Below, piece after piece: positions 10,895 to 23,521 of a stretch of 64,000 bases of DNA; positions within the stretch are counted from its first letter, which is position 1, and every line of letters begins with the position of its first letter. A program made the translations under genes and the position numbers. The stretch spans positions 43,599-107,598 of the forward strand of contig BDDC01000078.1 of NCBI GenBank assembly GCA_001662425.1, written 5' to 3'. The notes under the pieces are model-generated. The model made no database searches. It was not told where the DNA came from and saw nothing but the letters and a program-made list of their open reading frames with translations. The DNA is from Chlamydomonas sphaeroides. Its lineage: Eukaryota > Chlorophyta > Chlorophyceae > Chlamydomonadales > Chlamydomonadaceae.

Positions 10895-13800
10895 ATGACG
10901 CTGATCACAGTTGCGGAGCAGCTGGTGGCCCTAGACCGCGAGGCTGTAAAGGAGGTCCTTCCCACGCTCGCGTGGGAGGCCCGCGCCGACGAGGCCAACC
11001 CACGCTAATATGCCTCCCTCCTAGTGGGCAAGGGCGGGCCATTTGAGCCCGTGCCAAGATGGCGGCGGCCAAGCGGGGCAATCGCAATGCATCCGAGGAT
11101 TAGACTTCTCTGCAGGAGACTGGACGCGTGCGTTGAATGGTCTGCTGGACGGCTGCTTGGACGGAAACGGCAATTTGACGAAGCCCGTGTTGGGTGGGAT
11201 GGCTCAAGTACAGAGTGGGGGCGTGGAGGCTGTGGTCGGGTGGGGGTATGGGTGGGGTGTGGGATGTCGCAGAGCGGAGGCATATGTGAGGCATCTCCCC
11301 TGGTGAGGCAGGTGTGAGGTGGTGGCCGCGTAGGCGGCCGGTTTTGCGCTGATGAACGCAAGAGGACGGGACATGATGCGTAAATCCTATGTTCTGGCGC
11401 ATTGATGACAACCCCCATGATCACTACGCACGAACACACCGGTACGTTGCGTAAAACCAGCCTAGACGGGCGCATTAAGGGAAGCCCTTGCCACACATAC
11501 CCACTAGCGCAAAACAACACTCGTGTGTTGCGCTACGTTTCTGCTGCTCCAGGGGCGCGTCGGCGTTGTTTCGCTGTTTTAGCTCGACAAACACAACGCC
11601 CCGGCGACAAGCAAAAGGCCCCAGCGAGCCTCTGCTGTGGCGCTTTACGCAAACCCTCGATGGCTCCAGGTCATCCAGCCCTGAATCAAGGGCTCGTGGA
11701 GCAGGTGCGACACTGGCATTGCGCACCGTTACCTCGCTTCACAGCCGCTAACGAGGCAACGAAGCTATCATAAGAAATAGCAGTAAACCGAAGTGACAGC
11801 GGGTGGGCAATGCAGCAACTTGTGTCAGGAAAGCAGTTCGCATGCCAGTCGTTTTCCGCTTTCTCCGCTCGCTAGCATGCCAAACACAGCCCTCTTGCTT
11901 CATCTTGAGCAATTACTGGGGTTGTCGATGCAAACGCTCTTCCGGAATGCGCGTCAGTCTCCCTCGGCGGTCTCCCACGGGGTTTGGACCATGGGTTGGA
12001 CCTGCGGCAGAGCGGGGGACGGCGGCCATCTGGGGCCCTCGGTTGTGCCGGGGGTTCTCCCACTGCTCTTCATGCCCTGTCAGCAACGCCCCTTGTATGT
12101 GCTGCCGTCGCCACCCAGGCTGGATACGGCTTACGGCGCCGACAGGCGGATGAGGTGCTGCGCGCGGCCAGGGAGAAGCATGCCGAGAGCATCACCTACG
12201 TCGCCAGGACCTTCAAGCACGGAGAGGCGCGAGTGGGCATGGCCCGCCTGCAGGTGCGGTCGCCGGGGGGCCGGCAGGTCCAGCTTCCAGACCAGTTCTT
12301 GGTCACCGCTAGCATCTCCTGCAATGGCTGGCGAGCTTGCGGGCTGCCATCCTAAACGGACCCCATGCCTAGAGGCTACATACCCGAGAGAGGGCCCCGT
12401 ACAGCGTATAACCATCCGGGGGCTCCCACTTGCGGATAAAAGAAGTGGCGCAGCTCTGCCAGCTGCCAGCTGGCAGCTGGCGGCAAGATGCACCTCTGGG
12501 CTGCGGGTCCCGCTCCGACACACACACGCTGCCCGTCTGCAGTTTGGCGATGGCGAGTACCGAGCTGTCGTGGACCCCACCGGCCCAGCGGCTCCCCGAG
12601 CGCAGCCGTTGACGGCCGTGGAGGAGCCGCTGCCGCTGACCCGCACGCTCAGCCGCACGCTCAGCCTCTGCTCCTCGCGTGTCGCGCGCATGCGGCTGCG
12701 GCGGCAGTCGGCGCCCGGCAGCAGCGACGACGGCGGCGACGATTCGGACGGCGAGGAGAGCGACGAGGAGGACGAGGTGGGCCCTGCCGCGCAAGCCTAC
12801 GTGCCTCTCTGTGGCGCCCTAGGAGCGCACACACCCACGGAGGTTCTGTTCTACCTAACACTTAAACACACACACTCACGGCCTCGTGCAAGGGCGGCCC
12901 GGTCTGACCTCTTGCTCCGCGGCCCCCGCCCTCGGCCTTGGGTGTCCGTGATGCTGATGGTGCCGCAGGGCCGCCGCCAGCTGGTGCGACGGCTGTCGAG
13001 CATATCCGCCGCCGCCGCCTCGGCCGCGCTGGGCGCCTTTGACGGCGGCAGCCGCCGCGGCACGCGCAGCGGCGACGGCGACACCCTGCTGCCAGCCGCC
13101 GACTCGCTCCGGTCGGACGGCGACGGCGGCTCCCTGGTGCTGCACCGGTCCGAGCTGGGCCTGGGCCTCACAGCAAGGGCGCTGTCGCTCAGCGGTGTGC
13201 CGCCGCCGGCCGCGGCGCTGGGGCCTACGGGGATAGCGGCGGCGCTGCAGCGGGCGAGCTCTGGGGCCATTGGCGTGGGCGTGGCGTCGTCGGGCCAGGG
13301 CCCTGACTTGCCTGCGCCGCCGCGGCGCGTGTCCTTGCGGGGCGCAGGAGCCGTTGGCCAAGGTGTGTTTGGGCTAGGGCTTTGGGGCTTAGGGGCTTGG
13401 GGGCTTGGGGGCTTGGGGGCTTGGGGGCTTGGGGGCTTGGGGGCTTGGGGGCTTGGGGGCTTGGGGGGGCACTTGGTAGGGCGGGGGNNNNNNNNNNNNN
13501 NNNNNNNNNNNNNNNNNNNNNNNNNNNNNNNNNNNNNNNNNNNNNNNNNNNNNNNNNNNNNNNNNNNNNNNNNNNNNNNNNNNNNNNNNNNNNNNNNNNN
13601 NNNNNNNNNNNNNNNNNNNNNNNNNNNNNNNNNNNNNNNNNNNNNNNNNNNNNNNNNNNNNNNNNNNNNNNNNNNNNNNNNNNNNNNNNNNNNNNNNNNN
13701 NNNNNNNNNNNNNNNNNNNNNNNNNNNNNNNNNNNNNNNNNNNNNNNNNNNNNNNNNNNNNNNNNNNNNNNNNNNNNNNNNNNNNNNGCACTTGGTAGGG

Positions 13801-15014
13801 CGTGGGCGCTCATGTACGGCCATCATGTCCGGGGCCAAGCAAGCTGATCGGCGTTCCCCTGTGCGGTGCCCCGGACCTGCTCCCCTACGTCTGCAGACGG
13901 CGCCACGGAGCGCGCAGACCGGCTGCTCAGGACCCTGCGCGCCGGCGGCGTAACGCAGCCCGCCGACGGCGGCGACTCGGACGGCGACGGGGCGGACGCA
14001 GCCGTGCCGGCGCGCCGCGTAAGCAGCAACGGCCCGCGCTCGTCCTTCATGGGCTCCCTGGCGGCCCGGCTGCAGCTGTGCGGCGGCCGCTCCTACGTCA
14101 GCGCCGGTGAGCTGCCGCTGCAGCTGCCCGACCTCGCCGACAGCGCAGGCGGCGGCGGCGGCGGCTGCTCGGCTCACCACCCCGGCCTCATGCGCAGCCG
14201 CAGCATGCGGGCCAGCAGCAGCAGCAACATGGTGGCCTTCGCAGAGGACGTCACCGACGGCTACCCCGTGCCGCGGCTGTCGGGGGAGGGGCTCGGCGCC
14301 GCTGGCACCGGCGGCGGCGACGGCGGCTGCCGCCCCACGAGCGCGGTGTCGCGCAGCGGCAGCAGCCGGCGGCGCTCTGTGGACCCGGTGGTGGCGGCCA
14401 TGATGGCCGCCCCCACCACCTACTCCGGACCCACCTCGCGCCTGTCGAGCCTCGTCAGCTTCAGCGGCGTACCCACGACGCCCCAGCCCCAGGCGCCGGC
14501 CGGCCTGTCGTCACGCAGCACCTCCCGTCGCTCCATGCTGGGCGTCGGGGCGGCGGCGGCGTCCCCTGACTGCGGTGAGGAGGGCGAGGGCAGCCAGGTG
14601 GCGGCGGACGGACCGCAGCTGCGGCCGTCGAGCCTGCGTGGCGTGCCGCACGTGGCGGGGCTGTCGGGGCGGAGCGTGTCGTTCTCCGGGGTGGCCCTGC
14701 TGGGGCCGGCGTCAGGCGGGCAGCGGCAGCTGGGTGGCGACAGGGGTGGCGATGGCGCGTCGTCGGATGCGGGGGAGTGCGAGGGCATGGGCGCGGGCAT
14801 GGGCGACGGCAACTCGAGCAGTGGAGGCAGCAATGGCAGCAGCAGCAGCAGCAGCAGCGCCGCCACGGGTGGCAGCCGGCTGGGGCGGGGCGGCGAGGGG
14901 CCGGCGGTTAGGCTGCCGGCGCTGTCGTGCGCTTCGCCGGTGCTGGGCTCGGCGGCGGCCGCTCGGGGGCGTAGCTACGTCAGCGGCGGCGGCGCGGCCT
15001 TGCCGGCGCTGTAG
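10895..15014 (+). CDS. Gene D: disordered-family paralogue with ADEVLRAARE / ARLQF N-terminus
   Basis: Exons: 10895-10945, 12119-12253, 12543-12776, 12969-13362, 13897-15014; all phases agree, 643 residues. Exon 1 has 17 codons (MTLITVAEQLVALDREA) and ends at a GTAAAG donor. It shares MT and LDRE with the 17-codon first exon of gene F, but the following intron is long (about 1.17 kb), so this exon is the least certain. Exon 2 has QADEVLRAAREKHAESITYV and then GMARLQ; the intron directly after LQ is in phase 0 as in B, and the next exon resumes with FGDGEYRAVVDP. An acidic stretch (DDGGDDSDGEESDEEDE) follows, then Ser/Gly/Ala-rich sequence with GRSYVSAGE and, near the end, GRSYVSGGG. The intron 13363-13896 holds a GC-rich minisatellite and an assembly gap. 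Function unknown. Confidence 0.72.
13380..13469 (+). repeat. GGGGGCTT minisatellite inside an intron of gene D
   Basis: About ten copies of an 8-base G-rich unit (GGGGGCTT, one GGGGCTTA variant) run up to the assembly gap. The G strand is the coding strand of gene D. The array starts shortly after the GTGTGT donor at 13363, so it is intronic. Confidence 0.9.
13488..13787. other. Assembly gap of 300 N
   Basis: Exactly 300 unknown bases, a size often used as a placeholder. The same 15-base word GCACTTGGTAGGGCG flanks both sides, suggesting that a tandem repeat in the intron of gene D was not resolved. The real gap length is unknown. Confidence 0.98.
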
Positions 15015-17909
15015 GTGGCAGTTGGGACGGTCACACGCGCGCGAGCAGTCTGCAGGCTGCCGAGCGTGGCAGGGTGGGTGGTCTGGCTAGGTGGGGTTGG
15101 GGGAGGGCATGTGGGTTGGGGCAGAGCGTGGCGGCGTTGTTGGCCGCCACGCCATGACACCTCGAGGTTTGCTCCGCAGGAGGACCTTGTCGCGGGCTTG
15201 CTTTTACAGTAAAAAAAACTAGGCTTGCTAGGGACGCGGCCTTTGGAAGTCTGCTGGGGGCGTTGCTATGAACCGTTGACCTGACCTGATCACTGAGCTT
15301 GGTGTCATCCACCGTCGGATTGTGTTCACGGGCGGCGATGTGGCGGCGACATGGCGGGCGCTGCTGCGGTGCTCGCCGCTGGCACGCCGTACGCCCTGAG
15401 GGGCGCGTCGTACGACACGACCCGTCATTTCTGAGGCGGGTGCGCGAGGATACTCTGGACGGGCTTTCGCAGAGAGGCTTGCGCAGGACCTTATATGTCG
15501 CTGTGTGCATTGGGGCTGCTACCAGACCGGCTGCAGACGATGTGGGGCGAGCCCAGATATGATCCAACTGTGTGGCCAAGTATGATGAGAACGTCCTGGT
15601 CAATTAATGGCCAGCATTGGGTGTGCAATGGAGCGGCAGGCGGCCTGGCCTGCTGTGCGCCCGCCGCTCTGTTGCCATGAGCTGCTGACATGGGCACAAC
15701 GGATTGCGTCGCGTGAAAACATTGGTCACATCACCGCACTTTTGCTGAGCCGGCCAGGCAAGGCTGTCTGTTGGGAGGAGATCAAGAGCTGGCGACACAT
15801 ACCACCTGGCCGGCACGAAACGTTGGGCTGCAGGGCGGGAAGGCGATCTCGTCGGAGGCTCGTCGGAGGCTCGTTGGAGGCTCCACGATCAGGATTCTGG
15901 CGCTAGTGCCTTCGGGCCTGCACGGCCGGCAATCAAGCAAGGGATTGTTCGTTATTGTCAGTGGCACACGTGGCTGGCACTGGTACCTTGTGCACGCCGT
16001 CTGTCAACGGACGCAGGCGCCGCAATCTGCCATGCACTCATCGCGCGAGACATTCCATTTGGTTACCGTTACTTTTCGTGGCTCCCAGCCTTTTACTGTG
16101 ATGCTACCAGGGATGGGGTCACACCCCGGTTGCCGAACCGCCACCCTATGGCGCGCTGCACGTGCTGTAGTCCTTGCGTGGGTCCTTGTGTGGCTGAGGC
16201 TGGCGACGGACGGTTGCGGCGAGCCGCCAGCTACGGCAGCCGTGTGTGGGCTTGTTGCCTGGCCTCTGCTGAAATAGTTTGGCAGGCCAGAGCGCTTGTG
16301 CGCTTGTGCAGCTGTGGCAGCTAGTGTGGACGTTTGATAGTGGGCCAGAAGGGCTCCTGGCTGGGCCAGGCTGGGTGGTACGGCAGGGGTACGCTCGAGA
16401 TGGCAGCTAGCAGAGCATCCGTCAGCGCCGGAGAGCGGCTGTCCGGATTCCTGGCACCTGGGATGCGCCCGAAGGCCCGTTGCCCCCGAGGGCTGCGGCG
16501 ACCGTGGGCCAGCCCCCCGGGCTTTGCTGCTAGGTATGCGGCGGCGTGGCAGGTTGTGCCTTCGAGCCATAGCCAGTACATGCGATGATGGCCACAAGGG
16601 GCTGGGCAGGGCTGGGCGCGCGGTTTGGCGGCGGAAGCCATGCGCCGCAGGGCACAGCTTACTGGCGCCCACGCTCGCAGCGCAGCACAGCGGGGGCGAC
16701 AGTCAAGAGCTGGACAGCTGGGCGGCAAGTGATCTAGAACACGGGACACAGAGCAGCAGGAGATGTGGTGGGATCTGAGAAAGGAACACACAATACGCAA
16801 GCCCGGAATTGTGCAGGAAATGTGAGTGTAAGGGTGCAACATGCCATCGTACGGCAAGTCCAGAGTTAACCGGATGTGGAAAACTAAAGCGGATGGCTCC
16901 CAGTCTGCCGCCTACACAAGCTCACGACACATACGAAAGCCTGCACGTTGCCGACGCCGCTGCCACCGTTTGCCACTAGCCCCTCAGCTTTTAACCCTTC
17001 GGTCGCTGTCGTGTGTCGTCCTTCTTAAGTAGCGGCCGTGCACAACCACGGAAACGCGCTTATGGCGCGCTGTCACATCACCTGGAGCTTCTGCTTGGTG
17101 ACGGCGCTGCTGCACGCAACTGGTGCGCGAGCTCACGACTAGAGCTACATCAGCATACTGCCTGCTATGTCCCCGCGATGTGTTTTATATTGGGAGAATA
17201 CAGCGTCTATGACGTGCTGGATAAGTCGCTTGGCGACATCATTACAAATGAACCGAATGCCCAACGCGTGCCCTGCCCGCAGAGTTTCCGCCCGCATTCG
17301 CATCGCAGACTGGTAAGATGATTACAGATAGAGGACGTGAAGGGGCGCAAGCGGGCGCTAGACTTCCTCTGCACCCAGCCTTGCTGGCCTCGTGAGTTAA
17401 GTTGCCAAGCCTGGACTGTGGACTGCGTACTGAGCGTGATCACATCAAGCGCGCAAGAATGAAAGGCAATTTTTCAGTATAACCTACGGAAACGAGGCCG
17501 CGAACTTTGCCGAGTGCGCATGCTTCCGGGCAAGCACGCCGTCGGTTGCCCACGCATGCGCGCCATGATGTTGATATTCAATCATTTGTCGAACTGCTGC
17601 CAACGGTCGCCTAATCAACGCGAGCACCCAACCTGCCGTTGGCTGCACTTTCAGGCACGCAGCAGCCGGCCCGCGTCCGCCACGTCGCCATCCCAGCGCC
17701 TCATGTCGCCACCCCGTCGACCATAGTCGGCTCAGCAGTCTCGTCCTCTGGCAGCATTGGTGCCGACCCCACAGCAACGTAAGCGGGTGGACATTCACCA
17801 GCAAGGAGCGTGCGTGGCCCAGGCGGGCTTACATCCACGCCACGCGAACGGGGGCTCCCCGGCACGCACCCGCCCCAGCCCATCACTCCCGCCGGGTGCC
17901 CCTCCACAG
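15015..17909. other. Gene-poor stretch between D and the protease gene
   Basis: About 2.9 kb with lower GC and only short open frames. No family motif, RNA gene or mobile element was recognised. The missing first exon(s) of the downstream cysteine protease, including a signal peptide, probably lie in its right part (roughly 17.0-17.8 kb), but none could be assigned with confidence. Confidence 0.5.
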
Positions 17910-20900
17910 CGGCTTCTCGCTGTCGCACTGGTCGGCCGTGCTGCCGTCGGGCCAGACAGTGATCCAGGGCGCGGCGCTGCCGTCGCACAGCGGCATCCGG
18001 GGGGCCGAGCCGCAGGACAGCGGCCCGGGGGCGGCGCGGCGCAGCGCGGTGGCAGGCGGCGACACGGCAGGGGCCGGCGTTGGCGAGCACACACCCGGTG
18101 ACGACAGGTCGGAGCTGATGGCCCGGCTGCGTGCGGCGCAGGTGGGAGCAGGGGTCACCCCTGGGGAGGGGAGGGCTGCGGCCCCGGCCCTCTGTTGCCT
18201 CACACCCCTCGTGGTCCTGGCCTGGCCTCGCCCCCACGCACAGGCGGACCCTGCGGCGGCCTTTGGCGTGTGGTGCCGTACGCACGGCAAGCCGTACGAC
18301 ATGCACGATGGCGGCCTGGGTGCCGAGGTGTACGGCGAGTTCGTGGAGGCTGTGGAGCGGGCGCTGCGGCACAACGCCGACCCGGCCGCCACCTACACGG
18401 TGCGAGTTTGCCGGGTCTAGGCTCTAGCTCCCTCCTGGGCTCCAGTCCCACCTCCCTGCCACTGACCTTCTCCCCTGACACCCACTGCACCCCCTGCTGC
18501 AGATGGACCTCACCCCCGCCCTGGACTGGGCCGTGCGCGCAAGATGGGCCGCCGCCGCCCGGACCCGTGCAGCAGCGAGAGCCTCGCGCCACGGCGACGG
18601 CGAGGAGGCGGCCGCTGGCGTGGAAGGCGAGGGCGACGCCGCCGCCGGCGGTCGAAGGGCGCTGCTGCAGCGCCGTGCCAAGAGCCCGCCGCCACCTGCG
18701 GCAACCGACGCTCCCGGTGGTGGCGGCGGCAGGAAGCGCCAGTCGCCGCCTCCAGCCTCTGGCTCTTCGGGGCCCGTGCCCTCGGGTGGCGGCCGCCGCA
18801 AGCCCCCGCCGCCGGCCGATGGCTCCAGCCCTCCTGCTGGCTCCGGCGGCGGCGGCAGGAAACGCCCGCCTCCTCCCCAGGCCTCCGCCGCGCCCTCGCC
18901 GTCCCCCTCGCCCTCACCATCCCCCTCGCCGTCGCCATCCCCTTCGCCGTCGCCATCCCCTTCGCCATCGCCATCCCCTTCGCCAAGCCCAAGCCCAAGC
19001 CCGAGCCCGAGCCCAGGACCGGGCCCTGGCAACGCCGATATCAAGGCGTCAGTGTTTGGCTTGCAGAGGGTAAGGCCTGCACGCGCGCGACCGCTGCCCC
19101 CTGCTGCACGGCCCCCCGACATCAGCACCGCCGGCGGCCCGGCGCCCTTGCGCTCGCACGACACAGCGCTCCCTAAGAGCCACCAACATGCCTCCTGTCG
19201 TATGCCAACGGGCTCCATGGACCGGCCCGCTCCTGTCCCTGCAGCTCCCCACCTGCGCTGCACCCGTGCACGCCCCTCCGCGCCCCTGCCCCTCCGGCCC
19301 TCAGCTTCACACCACACACACACACCCCTCGGGCCGACCCGTGCTCTGCCCCGGCCTCGCCCCACCGCAGCCGTGACGTGTGACCCCCCCCGTGCCCGGC
19401 CCCCGCCCCGGGTCCCCAGGCCGACCCGCGGTTCTTTGGGTACACACCCATCGACCCGGCGGTGGCCTTCCCCGGCCTCGTGTGCCCGGCCTCAGTGGAC
19501 AATAGGGTGAGGGCCGCGGGACAGCAGCAGGCACGAGGGGATCAAACAGCAGCGTGCACGAGGCGGCAGGCACGCGGGCATGCCAAGGGGCGCGCCGCGG
19601 GCGGCAGTCGTGCAGGCAAATGCAGTTGGTGCACAAGCGCTGCTCGCCTTGCCCGTCCCACCCTCCTCCCTTTTTGCCCGACACAACAGGCTTACCTGCC
19701 GCCTGTCCAAAACCAGGGAGAGGTGCGGCGGGGGGGCGGGTACTGCGGGCGGGCTACTTGTTGAGGTTGTGTGAATGGGGTTACATCCCATGCCTACGTC
19801 GATTATAACTGCGGGCAGCGGCTGCCTGCTGACAGTTGGCCGCAAGACCCCTGCTCAGGGGGGCCTCTGTTGGCCCATTGGCAGCCTTGCTGCTGGCGGC
19901 CAGGTGACCGTGTGAGCAACCCCGCCCCTCCCGCCGCTCCCTCTGCCCCCCCGCCCCCTGTCGCTGCGGCGCAGTGCGGCTCCTGCTGGGCCTTTGGCGC
20001 GGCGGCGGTGATCGAGGCGGCGTACGGCAAGCTGCTGGGCGCAACCTCGCCCAGCATCAGCACGCAGCAGGTACGGCAGCCGTACGGCAGTAGTACGGGC
20101 TCGCGCGTCAGGGCCAGCACTTCAGGGCTGCAGCCCCGCCAGCTGCCGATCTCCAAGCCAGCCCCCCACTCCGCTCCCTTGAGGGCCGCGCGCACCGCAC
20201 CAGGCAGCGCGCAGCGTGCTCGCAACAAGTTTCAAGTAACAGGCCACACCGTGCCGCGTGTGTGGCCTCCTCCGCGGGTCCCTCCGCCTGGCTCCGCGCC
20301 CTCTCACTCGCCTCCAAACTGCCGCGCTGCTGCCCGGCTGGTCTCGCGACCGCCTCCTGACGCCGCCCGTGGATCCTCAGATGGTGGACTGCGAGCAGGA
20401 GTCGGACGGCTGCGATGGCGGGCGAGCCGAGTTCGCCTTCCTGTACGCCAAGGACAACGGTGGGCGCCGTGCCGTATCGGAACACCCGCACTCGGAGGGG
20501 CCCCAATCGTGGCCGCCCATGGCTCCGCCGGCCTCCCTCCACTGCGGCCCCTCCCCTTCCCTTCCCTTCCCTCCCCTTCCCTTCTCCTCCGTCTCTTCAC
20601 TCCTCAGGCCTGCTGCCCAGCTCGCAGTACCCCTACGTCAGCGGGGGCGCCGGGACGCCGGGCTTTGTCAGCGGGGGCGCCATCGCGGCACAGCCTTGCC
20701 GGTCAGGGACCTTCCCGTAAGTCGCTGGCATCTTTTGTCGCTTGTCACGCTTGCCTGACCGGCGTCAATAGGACCAGTAGCAGGAGCCTCCTCCCTCCGC
20801 GAGGGATACACCCATGTCCGCCCCTGATGGCCCATGCCGGGGCAGCACGCATCGGTTGCTTGCGTGCTACCGGCATCGGTAGCTGGTTGGGGGCGGCAGC

Positions 20901-23521
20901 GTGCCCCAGCCCCAGCCCCAGCCCCAGCCCTGCGTCGCCGCTCATAGTGGGGCCCCCCGCCAGCAGCAATTCCTTCCCAGTCCTGCTCCCACACCCGGCC
21001 ACGCCCCAGGAGCAACGAGGGCCTGCGCCTCAAGGGCTACACGGCGGTGACCTTCGGCGAGGTCCCCATGCAGCAGGTGAGTGCGCACAGGGGCGACACG
21101 GGCGACACGGGCGGCGGGAGGCACAAGGTGCCGCTGCACCCGCCTGCGCCCAACCCGTGGCCCCGGCGCCAACACGAGCATCATTGTGGGCACGCACCCG
21201 CGCCGTGCGCACATTCGCGTGTTACCCGCCCCACCCCCTGCTCCCCATCCCCGCCAGGCGCTGTGCAGCGGAGTACCGGCCGTCACAGCCAGCGTGGCCA
21301 TCTGCCAGGAGTTCATGGTGGGTACCTGCGGCTCGGCCACTGGGACCGAAAGGGGGTGAAAGGCAACGCGGACGTGTGGATAAGAGGGCCAGCAGTCGCC
21401 CACAGCGGCCACTGCCCTCGCCGCCCTCGCGGCCCCGACTCGCCAAGCTCGGGGCCCTCTCACCCTCTCGCCCCGCCCCGCCGCTCCAGGCCTACAGCGG
21501 TGGCCTGTTCTCGCACGACTGCGAGGCCGACCCCGCCTCGCAGCACTTGCTGGCGGTCGTGGGATACGGCACGGACGCGGCCACGGTGCGGGCCTTGTCG
21601 AGGAGGCTGAAGCGGACAGGGGGTTTAGCGCAGGGCAGGGCAGGGCAGGGCAGGGCAGGGCAGGGCAGGGCAGGGCAGGGCAGGGCAGGGCAAACCGCCA
21701 TGTTGGGGTCCCTTGCAAGGGGGCTGCAGCATACAGACACGGGTGCACGGCGGGGCAGCGCACGGCGGGCGGCGTTGAGGGAAGGGCGCGGCCCTGCTAG
21801 GTGCAAGGGGGCCGCAGCAGAGCCTGGCGGAGGCCGCCGCATGACAGCCTCATATGAGGCACAGATGCGCCTGGATGAGGCGCTCGCTCGTCCCCCGCCC
21901 TCTGCGCCTCAGGGCCTGGACTACTGGATTCTTCGCAACAGCTGGGGCCCCAACTGGGGCGAGAGGTGAGTCCGCAGAAGGCCAGGTGGCGGCACGACCG
22001 TGTCGTTCCATGGCGCTGTACCCATTGCAAGGCAGCCGGCCCCCGGCCCGCCGCCTAGCCGCTGGCGCTCCCCTCCCCGCGATCCCCCACCGCTCCGCAG
22101 CGGTGGCTACATGCGCATGCTCCGTGGCCGCCACCTGGCGTCCATTGACGGGGTGCGGCAGGGGCCAGGGAAGGGGAGGGGATGCCGGTGTGGCGCAGAG
22201 CCGGGGCGGGACAGAGATGTGCGGGACCGGGATGCCTGGCACCGACGTGGGTGGGCTGCCCCCGCAGCACCTACGTGCTCCTCCTCGCTTCGCCATCGTG
22301 ACATCGGCCCATCCGCGTCGCCCCATCACCCTGCCTCCAAACCCCTCCTGGCCCACAACTGTCCCACTCCCCCCGCAGGACTTCTCACTGTATCCCTCTC
22401 TGGACCTGGGCAACTCTTACCTGCCGCTGGCGGTGGCCCCTGGGAGCAGCAGCCCGGCCGCCTGCCTCGCCGGCCGCGCATGGCAGGCCGCAGCGCAGCA
22501 GGCCGCAGCCGCCACCGGCTGGGGCAGCCACTGGGCTCTGGCGGTGGGCCAGGGCTGCGCCTTCTTCGGAGCCGCGCCGGGGCAGCCCAGTGCGGCGGCT
22601 GCGGAAGCCGCGGCCCTGGCGGCGTGTGAGGGAGCGTACGGCTCTAGCGGCATGGCTCCCAGCAACTGCAAGGTGTGTGAGGGGTCTGGGGTGGGAGGAC
22701 GGGAAGCATGAGGTCGGACGGCGGGCTTGCAGGGCTGCCTCCAAGCTGCCCGGCCTTCGAGCTGCAGCAACGGCTCCTTTTTCGCGGCTCCTGGGCTCCC
22801 AACTCCTCTGCGCCCTCTGCCCCACCTCCTCGTGCGCCACCGCTAGGTGCTGATGCGGGACCGCGTGGGGTGCCCCGACGACGGGTCCTGGGCCAAGCAG
22901 CGCGCCGCAGCGCTGGACGCCAGCCCCTACGGCACCTTCTTCGCGGTCGCATGGGCCCCCGACTGCGCCACCAGCGTCACCCGGCCCAGCGTCGCATCCG
23001 GCGCCGCCACAGCCGCCGCCGCCGAGGCCGCCTCGCTGGCCGCCTGCGCCGCCATCGTCCGCTCCTCCGCCGCCAACGCCGCCAGCCTGCCCTCCTCGCC
23101 CTGCGGTGTGGTGGTCAGCGAGGCGGCGGTGTGCAGCTCCGGGGAGCAGCTGCCAGGCATCCGGGCATTCGTGGAGGAGGTCCGGGCGGCCGTGCCGCGG
23201 GGCCAGTACTGGGCGGTGAGTCAAGGCACACGTACGCCCCCAACGTAGCTCTCGGCGCCCTGCCGCGCCACGCCGCACCGCCCTGCCTGGCTCCAACGCC
23301 ACGGCCTGCTGCCTCGTGCCTCCCCACATCCTCCCCGCCCCCACCAGGTGGCGGCCTCCCGCGACTGCATGGTGCAGGCGGCGCAGTTCGGCGGAGCCAG
23401 CCAGGAGCGCACGGAGGCGGCCGCCATCGCCGAGTGCGACGCGCAGCACAAGGCCTACCTGGGCGCTGCGGCGGGAGGCAGCCCGCGAGCATGCGGCGTC
23501 TTTGCCAGCGGCCGGATGTAG
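17910..23521 (+). CDS. Papain-family (C1A) cysteine protease with SP-rich linker and three C-terminal DUF4189-like repeats
   Basis: Sixteen in-phase exons are visible: 17910-18141, 18244-18399, 18503-19069, 19420-19506, 19690-19722, 19975-20070, 20381-20459, 20608-20716, 21010-21076, 21258-21317, 21490-21585, 21913-21965, 22101-22152, 22379-22672, 22847-23215, 23348-23521, about 840 residues. The start is missing. Domain order: an I29-like propeptide (FGVWCRTHGKPY ... RHNADPAATYT); a Pro-rich linker with long (SP)n; then the mature peptidase with VQNQGECGSCWAFGA (oxyanion Gln and catalytic Cys), the GCDGG disulfide motif, QHLLAVVGYG (catalytic His) and YWILRNSWGPNWGE (catalytic Asn). In place of a granulin domain, three repeats follow, each starting like WALAVGQGC, FFAVAWAPDC or YWAVAASRDC and carrying an Ala-rich helix and paired Cys, resembling DUF4189. 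Family members act in vacuoles or are secreted. All catalytic residues are present. Confidence 0.92.
21631..21692 (+). repeat. CAGGG pentanucleotide repeat in an intron
   Basis: About twelve copies of CAGGG lie in the intron 21586-21912 of the protease gene, between the His-containing and Asn-containing exons. It does not affect the coding frame. Confidence 0.9.

Noticed and set aside
13380..13470. The G-rich repeat as telomere-like sequence
   Set aside because: The unit GGGGGCTT differs from the algal telomere unit TTTAGGG/TTTTAGGG, and it lies inside an intron with coding exons on both sides.
21631..21692. CAGGG repeat as a possible CRISPR-like or regulatory array
   Set aside because: Simple five-base microsatellite without spacers, inside an intron of a nuclear gene.
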